Assembly (NCBI GenBank): GCA_029931535.1
Contig: JAQPZY010001415.1
Location: 1,888,501 to 1,952,500 of the forward strand
Source: Margaritifera margaritifera
Taxonomy: Eukaryota; Mollusca; Bivalvia; Unionida; Margaritiferidae
Direction of reading: 5' to 3'
DNA: 64,000 bases
Shown here: in pieces, positions 33,209 to 45,289 of the stretch
Layout of the letters: the number at the start of each line of letters is the position of its first letter
Position numbering within the stretch: position 1 is the stretch's first letter
Position numbers and translations under genes: made by a program
The notes under the pieces: generated by a model
Databases searched by the model: none
The model's input: the letters and a program-made list of their open reading frames with translations, nothing else
What the model was told of the DNA's origin: nothing

Positions 33209-33957
33209 AAACAAGAGTCCCTCGAAAGGACTGATGCTCTACTGGCCATGAAGAATTTCCAGGAATCCAAGATAAGACTGTTTCTTCTTTTCAACTGCTG
33301 AATGTTGAAACCATCTCTAATATTCTTGAGTGAAAATGAGATTTTCAAAATGGCCACTATGGTGCCCATTTGGATATCAGATAGGCATCATTTTCATTTA
33401 GGACCAACTAGACACCATAGAAATGTCTTCTGGTAAAATCCCCATTTAGGAGTAGCGATAGCAAAATTCTCAAGATGGTGGCCATATTGGATGTCAAATG
33501 AAAATCATTTTCATTTGCGACTAACTAGATATCCTAAAAAGTCTTTCTGTTGGTGAAAACCCCATGTCAATATAACTTTCCATTCAGTGACAGCAAGATT
33601 TTCAAGATGACCTCCATGGTGACCATATTGGATGTCACATCAGCACCATTTTCATTTAGGACTAACTAAACATCATAAGAAATCTTTTGCTGAAAACCCA
33701 ACGTAAGTATGACCTGGAGGATTAGCAATAACAAGATTTTCAAGATGGCTGCTTTTGTGACCATACTGGATGTTTGAGAGGCACAATTTTCATTTAGGAC
33801 CAACTAGACCAGGGAATGAATGAGTGTGTAATGTTTCATGGCAATCTTTTACAAGGTTTTGGAGTAGTGATAAAAAACTTGTGCTAATGGGTAGACAGAT
33901 GACAGACAACATAACAACCCATAAGCTCTTCTGGTCTATGACCAGTAGAGCCAAAAG
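33209..33957 (+). mobile_element. Family-1 Helitron-like element, copy 4 (complete architecture)
   Basis: Head AACAAGAGTCCCTCGAAAGG at 33211, four core units, tail, and 3' hairpin at 33928..33954 (AGCTCTTCTGGTC TAT GACCAGTAGAGC). About 750 bp: the shortest copy with both ends. 33958..34110 then has 'acaggtgg' and 'ttaaatacaagtgacc', which resemble pieces of the Tigger-like ends at 53580..53690. Confidence 0.7.
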
Positions 33958-34332
33958 TAGCATCTGAAGACAGGTGGTTGCTTAATACAGGTTAATTTCT
34001 CCAATATTCTGGTTCGTGGAACTCTGAAGCACTGATTGTTAAAGACAGGTGGATGTTAAATACAAGTGACCTTTACAGTTAGTTCACTCTAGTCCCCGAG
34101 GTGGTATCGACATTGTGGTGATATTACTTTTTTTGCTACTATGGTGATATAATCATTTCTTGCACTGATACATTTCAATATTCCATTATCAAATACATAA
34201 TAAATAGATGTCTTCAACAAAGGCAATAAGACAGTCAATTTGGTGACAAGTAATCAGAAAACAAACTGAAAAAGAGAAGGCTGAGATTTTATGCAATTTA
34301 AGATGTTATTTGTAACTGTTTCCAATCTCATA

Positions 34333-34353
34333 GATATATATATATATATATAA
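34333..34353. repeat. (TA)n microsatellite
   Basis: About 10 TA dinucleotides in an AT-rich intron. Confidence 0.9.
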
Positions 34354-34745
34354 ATATATTATACCGGGTAAGAACCCTACAGTAAATGTGAAATCATGAA
34401 ATTATGAAAGCTGACATCCGAAATTTAATGGAAATTCCTATTTCTAGCACCATCCATGTTTAAACGTCTTCTCTACTAATTAAATTAGCACAAATAAGAT
34501 ATTTGAATTTTTTGAGCAATTAATGGAAATTCATTTATTTTCATGTTTTCACAACGATGTTTTTTTTCATCAGTACCTAAACTGAAGGATATGCCATTGT
34601 GGAAGAAGGGATGGATATGTCACTGTGGAAAAAGGAATCTTATTTTACTGACAGGTGAAACCTTTTTCATATATATTTATGGTTTGTAATAAACATGAAA
34701 TTCACAAGAATACAAGTGCATTCACAGTACTTAACAAAATCATAC

Positions 34746-34793
34746 CTGCTGAAACAATCTGTCCCTCTACACCAGCAGATATTCTGAAATCAC
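34746..34793 (-). CDS. NUP188: NUP188 exon 7 of this window (48 nt)
   Basis: Short exon, phase 1 in and phase 1 out; acceptor CAAACATTTCAG, donor CAG/GTATGA. It encodes DFRISAGVEGQIVSA between split Gly and Val codons. This aligns with NLRIPQGTVGQVML of vertebrate NUP188, keeping Arg-Ile, Gly and Gly-Gln-(Ile/Val). Phase and order fit the exons on either side. Confidence 0.9.
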
Positions 34794-34924
34794 CTGAAAT
34801 GTTTGTAATTATTTGTTATCAAATTGACTAAATTAACCTGAAATAATTTTAAAATATGTAGATTTTTGTTCCCTTAAACTAAATTGTGTTTCTAACAACA
34901 ATATATAATTCAACATTCCATGAT

Positions 34925-35290
34925 CATCACCATGTTTAAACAGCTAAATCTAGCCAGTCAGGCTGAATACATTTAAACAGCTATATCTAGCCAGTCAGGC
35001 TGAATACATTTAAACAGTGATATCTAGCCAGTCAAGCTAATCATCTTAAAACAGCTTTATCTAGCCAGTCAGGCTGACCATGCTTAAACAGTGATATCTA
35101 GCAAGTCAAGTTAATCATTTTAAAACAGCTATATCCAGCCAGTCAGGCTGACCACATTTAAACAGCTATATCCAGCCAGTCAGGTTGACCACACTTAAAC
35201 AGCTATATCTAGCCAGTCAGGCTGACCATGCTTAAACAGCTATATCTAGCCAGTCAGGCTGACCACATTTAAACAGCTATATCTGGCACA
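34925..35290. repeat. 37-bp minisatellite, ~10 copies
   Basis: Unit AACAGCTATATCTAGCCAGT + CAGGCTGACCACATTTA. It starts 130 bp upstream, in gene sense, of the exon at 34746..34793. Copies vary at GTGATATC/GCTATATC and in the CATGC/CACATT segment. Confidence 0.92.
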
Positions 35291-35299
35291 TTTACAGAT

Positions 35300-35405
35300 T
35301 TTTCTGTATTAGATGGATTTGTATGTATTTATATGGATTATTTATATTCTTACATTATTTATATGGATTATTTATATTCTTATATTATTTATATGGATTT
35401 TTCAT
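35300..35405. repeat. 28-bp AT-rich tandem repeat x3
   Basis: TTATTTATATGGATTATTTA + TATTCTTA repeated at about 35328, 35356 and 35384; the last is partial. Confidence 0.85.
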
Positions 35406-35814
35406 GAAAGCTGCTATATGGAGGGACACTGCACAAATGCTGATTTTTTCAAGGTAAACAAATTAGAATTGTAAAACTGATCTTTTCTTTCAAACTCCTA
35501 CATCATATGCTTAATATTCTTTTCAAAGTATCTCTTGTATTTGAAAATAATCCAAGCTAGTGGGAGGAATGACAGAAAAATGACATGTTCATGTAACTTG
35601 ATTTCTGTGGTACTGCTTCTGATTTCCATCATGATTTTCTTTCAATGAGGAATTTATACACAAAATGCAAATAAAAGTCTGGATTTTCTTTTTTCCAAAA
35701 TCTCTATGGGCACTCTGTTATTTTCCCAACTTTCATTTTCATGTAAATGTTACGCCTCATAACAGTCACCTCCTTTAAACAGACAAGTTTGTTTTATTCT
35801 TTGAGTGACTGGTG

Positions 35815-36908
35815 AGGACAAGTGTAATCATGCAAATGCATTTACAGTAATATTTATTAGTGAGGACAAGTGTAATCATGCAAATGCATATACAGTAATA
35901 TTTATTGGTGAGTACAAGTGTAATCATGCAAATGCATATACAGTAATATTTATTGGTGAGTACAAGTGTAATCATGCAAATGCATATACAGTAATATTTA
36001 TTAGTGAGGACAAGTGTAATGATGCAAATGCATATACATTAATATTTATTGGTGAGTACAAGTGTAATGATGCAAATGCATATACATTAATATTTATTGG
36101 TGAGTACAAGTGTAATGATGCAAATGCATATACAGTAATATTTATCGGTGAGTACAAGTGTAATCATGCAAATGCATATACATTAATATTTATCGGTGAG
36201 TACAAGTGTAATCATGCAAATGCATATACATTAATATTTATCGGTGAGGACAAGTGTAATCATGCAAATGCATATACATTAATATTTATTGGTGAGTACA
36301 AGTGTAATCATGCAAATGCATATACATTAATATTTATTAGTGAGTACAAGTGTAATCATGCAAATGCATATACATTAATATTTATTGGTGAGTACAAGTG
36401 TAATCATGCAAATGCATATACATTAATATTTATTAGTGAGGACAAGTGTAATCATGCAAATGCATATACATTAATATTTATTGGTGAGGACAAGTGTAAT
36501 CATGCAAATGCATATACATTAATATTTATTGGTGAGTACAAGTGTAATCATGCAAATGCATATACATTAATATTTATTGGTGAGTACAAGTGTAATCATG
36601 CAAATGCATATACATTAATATTTATTAGTGAGTACAAGTGTAATCATGCAAATGCATATACATTAATATTTATTGGTGAGTACAAGTGTAATCATGCAAA
36701 TGCATATACATTAATATTTATTAGTGAGTACAAGTGTAATCATGCAAATGCATATACATTAATATTTATTGGTGAGTACAAGTGTAATCATGCAAATGCA
36801 TATACATTAATATTTATTAGTGAGGACAAGTGTAATCATGCAAATGCATATACATTAATATTTATTAGTGAGGACAAGTGTAATCATGCAAATGCATATA
36901 AAGTAATT
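35815..36908. repeat. 48-bp minisatellite, ~23 copies; each has an ATGCAAAT octamer
   Basis: Unit GTGAGTACAAGTGTAATCAT + GCAAATGCATATACATTAAT + ATTTATTG. Variants include GAGGAC/GAGTAC, AATGATG/AATCATG, ACAGTAAT/ACATTAAT and TTAGT/TTGGT/TCGGT, in blocks. All units are exactly 48 bp, giving a 386-codon plus-strand frame (35805..36965) of a 16-residue repeat (CNHANAYTLIFIGEYK). I read this as a by-product, opposite to the gene strand, since nearly every unit also keeps synonymous-blind variation. Confidence 0.96.
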
Positions 36909-37024
36909 ATACATGTGCACATGTATAATTTTTTCTGTGTTGAATCCATCTTTTCTAAATCATGACAGACATAAGTGATTATCAGTAAAAGTGTTATTCT
37001 TACTGACTGCAGGGTTCCCAAGTT

Positions 37025-37895
37025 ATTGCATTAATCTGTGGTCTGAATCTAAACAACGAACAGATTGACTGCTGGAATCTCAAGTTATTGCATGAATCTG
37101 TGGTCTGAATCTAAACAACAGATCTATACCAAGGAATCATACTGCATGAATCTGTGGTCTGAATCTAAACAATGAACAGATTGACTGCTGGAATCTCAAG
37201 CTGTTGCAAGAATCTTAGGTCTGAATCTTACCAATGAACAGATCAAACCAATGAACAGATCTATACAATGAACAGATCTATACCTAGGAATCATACTTCA
37301 TGAATCTGAGATCTGAATTCAAACAATGAACAGATCTATACCAAGGAATCTTACTGCATGAATCCGAGGACTGAATCTAAACAATAAACAGATCTATACC
37401 AATGAAATCATACTGCATGAATATGTGGTCTGAACCTAAACAATAAACAGATCTATACCAAGGAATCATACATACTGCATGAATATGTGGTCTGAATCTA
37501 AACAATAAACAGATCTATACCAAGGAATCATACTTCATGAATCTGTGGTCTGAATCTAAACAATGAACAGATCTATACCAAGGAATCATATTGCATGAAT
37601 ATGTGGTCTGAACCTAAACAATAAACAGATCTATACCAAGGAATCATACTGCATGAATATGTGGTCTGAACGTAAACAATAAACAGATCTATACCAAGGA
37701 ATCATACTTCATGAATCTGTGGTCTGAATCTAAACAATAAACAGATCTATACCAATGAAATCATACTGCATGAATATGTGGTCTGAACCTAAACAATAAA
37801 CAGATCTATACCAAGGAATCATACTTCATGAATCTGTGATCTGAATCTAAACAATAAACAGATCTATACCAAGGAATCTGAAGTTTGAATTTAAA
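37025..37895. repeat. ~58-bp minisatellite, ~14 copies
   Basis: Unit GCATGAATCTGTGGTCTGAA + TCTAAACAATAAACAGATCT + ATACCAAGGAATCATACT. The left third is irregular with rearranged units; the right two thirds are regular, with ATATGTGGTCTGAACC subtypes. Confidence 0.92.
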
Positions 37896-38204
37896 CACAT
37901 AACAGATCTTATCTGTGTTGGTTACACTTTTATCTAATAATTTGTAATATAAAGGTTTCTCAAAGAAATAAAACATTTGATCTTTCTCCATTAGATTTAA
38001 ACATCTTACATGAGAATTCATTTGATGAAAAATTTACAACACTGATTGCATAATATTAAGTCCCAAAGTTGCTTGTAATTAATGAAATCTTGTATTATTC
38101 AACAGTTTTCATAACTTAATTTCTGATGACAATGACTCTGATATTTAAATGTTTTCTTCTTCACATATCTCCAAATACTTTGCATTGCTCAATTACATGG
38201 CTAT

Positions 38205-38572
38205 ACCATACTGCGTTGTCAGAGTATACCAAACTGCTATGTCAGAGTATACCATACTGCTTTGTCACAGTATACCATACTGCTTTGTCACAGTATATCA
38301 TACTGCATTGTCCCAGTATATCATACTGCTATGTCACAGTACACCATACTGCTATGTCACAGTATATCATACTGCTTTGTCACAGTATACCCTACTGCTA
38401 TGTCACAGTATATCATACTGCTTTGTCACAGTATATCAAATGCTATGTCACAATATAAGATACAGCTATGCCACAGTATATGATACTGCTATGTCATAGT
38501 ATATCATACTGCTTTGTCACAGTATATCATAATGCTATGTCACAGTATAACATACTGCTATGTTACAGTATG
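38205..38572. repeat. 23-bp minisatellite, ~16 copies
   Basis: Unit CTGCTATGTCACAGTATATC + ATA with TATG/TTTG and TATC/TACC variants. Units of 23 bp with few stops give overlapping plus-strand frames of 73-116 codons that are not genes. Confidence 0.93.
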
Positions 38573-38639
38573 ATATACAATAGTTATGGCATGTTGTTAT
38601 AACACTAATAATCACAAATAACCAATAGAATGTACCCAC

Positions 38640-38769
38640 CTGCTTCATAAGGTACTTTGTCTCGAGCCAGTTTCCAGACAGTGGAATCACGTGTGGGTAT
38701 CAGATCCTGGGCACTGTTCCTGTCCAGGTACTCTGTATAGTAATGGAGTTCTGACCACAGATCTAACAC
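38640..38769 (-). CDS. NUP188: NUP188 exon 6 of this window
   Basis: 130 nt, phase 0 in and phase 1 out; acceptor CTTTTGTTAG, donor CAG/GTGGGT. It begins VLDLWSELHYYTEYLDRNSA and contains TRDSTVWKLARDKVPY. This parallels the vertebrate segment with FYNELYKHKP and the acidic-Gly-Thr-Leu-Trp motif before KLLYPLGG. The Thr-(Val/Leu)-Trp core and the following Lys/Tyr/Pro residues are kept. Confidence 0.93.
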
Positions 38770-38779
38770 CTAACAAAAG

Positions 38780-39317
38780 AAAATTTATGCAAGGTTGAAC
38801 AAAGAATTGTAAAAATATGACAAACAGATACAGAAATATGCATTAATTGTTTTTAAGCTAGCTTTATAAATAAGGAACAATCTTTTATTTTTAAAATAGA
38901 AATATAAATATATTTTGTGAACACATCTTAACGATGAATAAAATATGAAAATATAATAATAATAATCTTGTCTCAGTAATTCAACACAAACTGTTCCAAT
39001 TAAGATGTATTGGATTATTCTGTAATATTAATACCATAGAACATGACAGTCTGATGATAAGGGTGTTGTCAAATAATGTATTGCTTACAAATCAGGTTAA
39101 AAAGTAGGGGATATGAATTTGAAAAACCATAAACAAACTAGAAATGAGTTCAAGGAATTGACATGTCCTACCCCAATGATCTACCAGCAAGATTAGACTG
39201 TTATTTCCAGTATAGTTACAACATTTAACATAATACCCACACATACCTTAACAATCGTACACATCCCCTTTTTGCGGTCAAAACCTTCACACACAAAATA
39301 TATGTCCCTTACTGAGC
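38780..39317. other. Intron sequence without recognised feature
   Basis: AT-rich intron between the exons at 39866..39988 and 38640..38769; nothing recognisable before the array at 39318. Confidence 0.5.
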
Positions 39318-39525
39318 ACACGCTTCTCAATCATGGCATACCTCATGGGTTGCACACACTTCTCAATCACGGCATGCCTCACGTGTTGGAAGTAGGACAC
39401 ACTTCTCAATCACAGCATGCCTCATGTGTTGGAAGTAGCACACACTTCTAAATCATGGCATGGCTCATGTGTTGGAAGTAACACACACTTCTCAATCACG
39501 GCATGCATCATGGGTTGGAAGTAGC
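39318..39525. repeat. ~43-bp minisatellite, 4-5 copies
   Basis: Unit CACACTTCTCAATCACGGCA + TGCCTCATGTGTTGGAAGTA + GCA. The first unit lacks the GGAAGTA part. Confidence 0.9.
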
Positions 39526-39865
39526 TGCTAAACATGCCTACAACACACTGAATTTTTTGGAACTTACCACTATGCATGTCCAATGTCACACTACCACTTA
39601 GCTTTATGAATTAAATAATAATCTCAATAATATATCTAACATATACTTTATTTAGTGTGACCAGATTGGGCAAGACAATGCACCTCCAAAGTGGAAAGCT
39701 CCCAACACAGATTAAGGGAGCTAACTCTTCTGGTATATAAATACATGTGATGGAGACATTTATAAAAGTGCCAGTGTGCACTTATTATTATGAACTTCAA
39801 CCGCATTAAATTTATCTGAATAATAATTCATTAAGTGTACAGTACATCAAATATAAGGTACTTAC

Positions 39866-39988
39866 TTTAGCTGTACTGTTGGTATTGGCACTGGCCATGG
39901 CTGTACTCAGCTGAACTAGACTACCAAATCTGTGGGGAAAGGACAACACTGCTGACTTCAGTAGGTTCCCCACACCATCATCCAAACC
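39866..39988 (-). CDS. NUP188: NUP188 exon 5 of this window
   Basis: 123 nt, 41 codons, phase 0 at both ends; acceptor TTCTTGTAG, donor AAA/GTAAGT. It begins GLDDGVGNLLKSAVLSFPHR and ends in an Asn/Thr/Ser-rich loop before AK. This matches GLGIILDSVCGMFPHLLSPL of vertebrate NUP188, keeping the Gly-Leu start and Phe-Pro-His. The 8.3-kb intron upstream holds three large arrays, a Helitron-like element and a SINE-like element. Confidence 0.93.
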
Positions 39989-40034
39989 CTACAAGAATAA
40001 AAACAGACAACAACACTTCAATGTAAGGTTTGGT

Positions 40035-40565
40035 TTTGAATTTCTTTTTTTTTTTCTTTTTTTTTTCTATGGCACAGCAACACTTTGAAGGTTATACAGA
40101 GCCTAAGCAAGTAGTCAAGTACCTTGCCCAACCACACACTATGGTAGCCTAAGCAAGTAGTCAAGTACCTTGCCCAACCACACACTATGGTAGCCTAAGC
40201 AAGTAGTCAAGAACCTTGCTAAACCACACGCTATGGTAGCCTAAGCAAGTAGTCAAGTACCTTGCCCAACCACACACTATGGTAGCCTAAGCAAGTAGTC
40301 AAGTACCTTGCCCAACCACACGCTATGGTAGCCTAAGCAAGTAGTCAAGTACCTTGCCCAACCACACACTATGGTAGCCAATATACAGAGCCTAAGCAAG
40401 TAGTCAAGTACCTTGCCCAACCACACACTATGGTAGCCAATATACAGAGCCTAAGCAAGTAGTCAAGTACCTTGCCCAACCACACACTATGGTAGCCAAT
40501 CTAGACAGGAACTGAACCCACACCTTCTGGTCAAAGCAGAGATGCCAACCCACACCATTGTGAAA
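40035..40565 (-). mobile_element. tRNA-derived-SINE-like element with amplified 46-bp body
   Basis: On the minus strand, 40560..40495 has GGTGTGGGTTCAGTTCC, close to the tRNA B box (GGTTCRANNCC). Then come about nine tandem copies of TTGGGCAAGGTACTTGACTA + CTTGCTTAGGCTACCATAGT (46 bp, some longer), and an A-rich tail at 40065..40040 (10-A and 11-A runs). A B box, a body and a 3' A tail in this order fit a SINE; the A box is decayed. It inserted about 50 bp upstream of the acceptor of exon 39866..39988. Confidence 0.6.
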
Positions 40566-40582
40566 TAGGAATGTCAGATTTA

Positions 40583-42078
40583 AACAAGAGTCCCTCGAAG
40601 GGACTGACACTCTACTGTCTGAGAATTTTGAGGAATTCAAGATAAGACCATTTCTCTTTTTCATTGCTGAGTGCTGAAGCCATCTCTGATATTCTTGAGC
40701 AATAAGATTTTTAAATTAGCCACTGTGGCAGCCATATTGGATGTAGGATTGGCACCATTTTCATTTATGACAAACTAGACCCCATTAGAAGACTTGGTGA
40801 AAACCACATGCCAATATGACCATCCATTAGTAGAATTAGTGACGAGATTTTCAATATGTTCATTGTGACAGCCATATTGGATCTCTGCAAGGCACCATTT
40901 TAATTTAGGACCAACTAGATATCATAAGAAATCTGTTGGTGAAAACTGTATGTAGATATGACCATCAATTCTTCTGGCATAGTGATAATAAAATTTTCAA
41001 GATGGCCACTATGGTGAACATATTGGAGGTCAGATTGGCAGCATTTTCATTCAGGACCAACTGGACACCATAAGAAGTCTTTTAGTGAAAACTCCATGTT
41101 GATATGAAAATTCATTCAGGTGAAGAAGCAATTACAAGATTTTCAAGATGGCCACTATGGCGGCCATTATGGACATCAGATCAACACCATTTTCATTAAA
41201 GACCAACTAGACAGCATAAGAAGCTTTTTAGTGCAAACCCCTTGTTGATATGACCATCCATCCAGAAGTAGCAAAAACAAGATTTCAAGATGGCTGCCAT
41301 GGTGGCCATATTGGATGTAAGGTCGGCACCATTTTCATTAAAGACCAACTAGACAGCATAAGAAGCTTTTTAGTGCAAACCCCTTGTTGATATGACCATC
41401 CATCCAGAAGTAGCAAAACAAGATTTCAAGATGGCTGCCATGGTGGCCATATTGGATGTAAGGTCGGCACCATTTTCATTAAAGACCAACTAGACAGCAT
41501 AAGAAGCTTTTTAGTGCAAACCCCTTGTTGATATGACCATCCATCCAGAAGTAGCAAAACAAGATTTCAAGATGGCTGCCATGGTGGCCATATTGGATGT
41601 AAGGTCGGCACCATTTTCATTAAAGACCAACTAGACAGCATAAGAAGCTTTTTAGTGCAAACCCCTTGTTGATATGACCATCCATCCAGAAGTAGCAAAA
41701 ACAAGATTTCAAGATGGCTGCCATGGTGGCCATATTGGATGTAAGGTCGGCACCATTTTCATTAAGGACCAACTAGACATCATAATATGTCTTTTAGTGA
41801 AAACTCCATGTTGATATGACTATCCATTCAGGGAGAGTAGCAATAACAAGATTTTCAAGACGGTCACTTTGGCGGTCATACTGAATGCCCTTGCAGCACC
41901 ATTTACATTTAGGACCAACTAGACCATGGGGTGAATGTGTGTGTAAAGTTTCATGGTAATCCTCCAAGTAGTTTAAGAGGAGCAGTGATAACAAACTTGT
42001 GCTAACAGACAGATGAACATCAGATGATGGACAAAAGACTATCCCATAAGCTCTTCTGGTCTATGAAAAGTAGTAGTC
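40583..42078 (+). mobile_element. Family-1 Helitron-like element, copy 5, with recent core amplification
   Basis: Head AACAAGAGTCCCTCGAAGGG with an intact palindrome; about nine core units. Those at roughly 41187..41755 are four near-identical units of 141-142 bp (GACCAACTAGACAGCATAAG at 41201, 41343, 41484 and 41625). Tail and remnant 3' hairpin (AGCTCTTCTGGTC TATGA) near 42050. Older units are 15-20% diverged, so the amplification is recent and local. Confidence 0.75.
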
Positions 42079-42230
42079 ATGACGATTAGAATCTGAACAT
42101 AAAAATAGGAATACTTTATATTTTTATCCAACAATTTATTTTAAGCATTAAATCTTATTGATTTTTAAGTGCTTTTTGGCTGAAATGTGCTTCTTACAGT
42201 TATCTTTCCTGCCATATGACTAGGGGTAAA
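42068..42230 (+). repeat. Array-edge dispersed repeat, copy 1
   Basis: 'gaacataaaaataggaata', 'ttttatccaacaattta', 'taagcat', 'ttgg(c/t)tgaaa' and 'cttcttacagttatctt' match 56258..56370 in order and strand. In both places it sits directly before a long AT-rich array. Confidence 0.65.
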
Positions 42231-42249
42231 ACAAACAACCTCAGGAAAA

Positions 42250-42975
42250 GTAGCCTTTATCATGAGTTGTATAATGATAGTTATATAATAAATATTGATA
42301 CACATATCATCTTGAGTTGTATAATGATAGGTATATAATAAATATTGATACACATATCATCTTGAGTTGTATAATGATAGGTATATAATAAATATTGATA
42401 CACATATCATATTGATATTGATACACATATCATCTTGAGTTGTATAATGATAGATATATAATAAATATTGATACACATATCATCTTGAGTTCTATAATGA
42501 TAGGTATATAATAAAATTTGATATACATATAATATTGATATTGATACACATATTATATTGATATTGATACACATATCATCTTGAGTTGTATAATGATAGG
42601 TATATAATAAATATTGATACACATATCATCTTGAGTTCTATAATGATAGGTATATAATAAATATTGATACACATATCATATTGATATTAATACACATATT
42701 ATATTGATATTGATACACATATCATCTTGAGTTGTATAATGATAGGTATATAATAAATATTGATACACATATCATCTTGAGTTGTATAATAATAGATATA
42801 TAATAAATATTGATACACATATCATTTTGAGTTGTATAATGATAGGTATATAATAAATATTTATACACATATCATATTGATATTGATACACATATCATAT
42901 TGATATTGATACACATATCATATTGACATTGATACACATATCATATTGATTTTGATACACATATTATATTGAATA
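42250..42975. repeat. 50-bp AT-rich minisatellite with 18-21-bp sub-repeats
   Basis: Unit GAGTTGTATAATGATAGGTA + TATAATAAATATTGATACAC + ATATCATCTT, mixed with runs of the sub-unit ATTGATACACATATCAT. The right end (42860..42975) consists only of sub-units. Confidence 0.92.
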
Positions 42976-42999
42976 TAAGATTACTATATTACATTTATG

Positions 43000-44110
43000 T
43001 TCATCATTTGAATTAAGTTTATGAAGTTAAGTCAACACATTTAGAAATATTTAGTGTCAAATAGGGCCTTTACAATGAATAATTAACGATTCTTCCTGTC
43101 AACCTGTGCATGTAAGAGTTAATATAAAGAGGAGAAAAAAATGATCTGTTTAACTGCTTTTATTGCAAACACAAATTATTACAAAGAAATTTAAGGAAAT
43201 ATGTAATTTCACTACTAGAATTGTTGCAATGTGTATAATCAAATAAAATATAACATGGATTTTGAAGTGTTTCTTTTTTCTTCATTCAATAAAAATGACA
43301 ATTTGCAAGTTTTGTGTCTGATTCATCACAATGACACATTCAAAATGACATACCACAAAAAACACAAAGATAAACATGATAATTAGGATTAGGAAATCAT
43401 AATCATTCATACTTTTCTAAGCTATGTATTTTTCCCCTTTTATTCAATTAAAGGCAAGTCCTCTTCAATTGAAAATCTTCCACTAATTAATTTCACATCA
43501 ACTGTCATGTGATAAACTGAAAGAAATAAAAGTTCAAAATGACTTAAATTAGTTTTCCAGTAAATAAATTAACCTTCTTGAGTCACAGTGTTCTAAATCT
43601 TCCTGACAACTGCCATGGCTCTATGGCTCTTTAAAAGGGTTAACCAAAAGAAATGAACTGGATAATTCTGTCTCATATATGCACAACCTTTTCAGTGTCA
43701 TATTTCTCTTCAAAATACTGTGAATTAGTAAGCTAAAGCTATGTAACAGAGATTGCAAATGCAGATTTATCAACTATTTTTACGCTATGCACATACTTGA
43801 CAGGATAACTACAAATACTTTTAAACCACTAACATACTAGTTGCCAGTGATTCTAATTCAACCTTGATAGTATTTCAGGCCACTTCATATGATCAGGTAC
43901 TGGATTTGTCATGGCCACCATGCCATTTGTTTTGCAGTGCATGAATGCATGACAAAAGTAAAGATAGTCTGGTTCTCTGACCAACTCCACTGAATCTAAT
44001 ATGAAAACTCAAATCTGGACCAAACCCGGACAAGCCCATATCTGGATTTGACTGCAACAATCGTATTTTTGTATTTTTTGCTATTATTCTGTAAGTTTAT
44101 AATTTAACAT
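43000..44110. other. Intron sequence without recognised feature
   Basis: AT-rich, no tandem structure, no transposon motifs and no NUP188-like exon seen on the minus strand. Confidence 0.5.
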
Positions 44111-44114
44111 TTCA

Positions 44115-45285
44115 CTAAGACTTATGGTCATATTGTAACGGTTGACTGGTCTGGTATTATGGTCATATTGTAATGGTTGGCTGGTCTGGTATTATGGTCA
44201 TATTGTAATGGTTGACTGGTCTGGTATTATGGTCATATTGTAAGGGTTGACTGGTCTGGTATTATGGTCATATTGTAATGGTTGACTGGTCTGGTATTAT
44301 GGTCATATTGTAATGGTTGACTGGTCTGGTATTATGGTCATATTGTAATGGTTGACTGGTCTGGTATTATGGTCATATTGTAATGGTTGACTGGTCTGGT
44401 ATTATGGTCATATTGTAATGGTTGACTGGTCTGGTATTATGGTCATATCGTAAGGGTTGACTGGTCTGGTATTATGGTCATATTGTAATGGTTGACTGGT
44501 CTGGTATTATGGTCATATTGTAATGGTTGACTAGTCTGGTATTATGGTCATATTGTAATGGTTGGCTGGTCTGGTATTATGGTCATATTGTAATGGTTGG
44601 CTGGTCTGGTATTATGGTCATATTGTAACGGTTGACTGGTTTGGTATTATGGTCATATTGTAAGGGTTGACTGGTCTGGTATTATGGTCATATTGTAATG
44701 GTTGACTTGTCTGGTATTATGGTCATATTGTAATGGTTGACTTGTCTGGTATTATCGTCATATTGTAATGGTTGGCTGGTCTGGTATTATGGTCATATTG
44801 TAAGGGTTGACTGGTCTGGTATTATGGTTATATTGTAACGGTTGACTGGTCTGGTATTATGGTCATATTGTAATGGTTGGCTGGTCTGGTATTATGGTCA
44901 TATTGTAATGGTTGGCTGGTCTGGTATTATGGTCATATTGTAATGGTTGACTGGTCTGGTATTATGGTCATATTGTAAGGGTTGACTGGTCTGGTATTAT
45001 GGTCATATTGTAATGGTTGACTGGTCTGGTATTATGGTCATATTGTAATGGTTGACTTGTCTGGTATTATGGTCATATTGTAATGGTTGGCTGGTCTGGT
45101 ATTATGGTTATATTGTAAGGGTTGACTGGTCTGGTATTATGGTTATATTGTAACGGTTGACTGGTCTGGTATTATGGTCATATTGTAATGGTTGGCTGGT
45201 CTGGTATTATGGTTATATTGTAATGGTTGGCTGGTCGGGTATTATGGTTATATTGTAACGGTTGACTGGTCTGGTATTATTAGTC
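44115..45285. repeat. 35-bp minisatellite, ~33 copies
   Basis: Unit GTTGACTGGTCTGGTATTAT + GGTCATATTGTAATG. Variants TGGCTGG, TAACGG, TAAGGG and GGTTATATTG recur in blocks (for example 44560..44860 resembles 44860..45160), suggesting a segmental duplication of several units. Confidence 0.97.
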
Positions 45286-45289
45286 TGTG

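Noticed and set aside
35805..36965. 386-codon plus-strand open frame as a repetitive protein gene
   Set aside because: It is the translation of a stop-free 48-bp minisatellite, lies antisense in a NUP188 intron, and has no unique N- or C-terminal domain.
38126..38499. Tyr/Cys/His-rich frames in three plus-strand phases
   Set aside because: Translation of the 23-bp minisatellite.
40495..40565. Functional tRNA gene on the minus strand
   Set aside because: Only a B-box-like match; no cloverleaf can be closed and the A box is absent, so a SINE head is the better reading.
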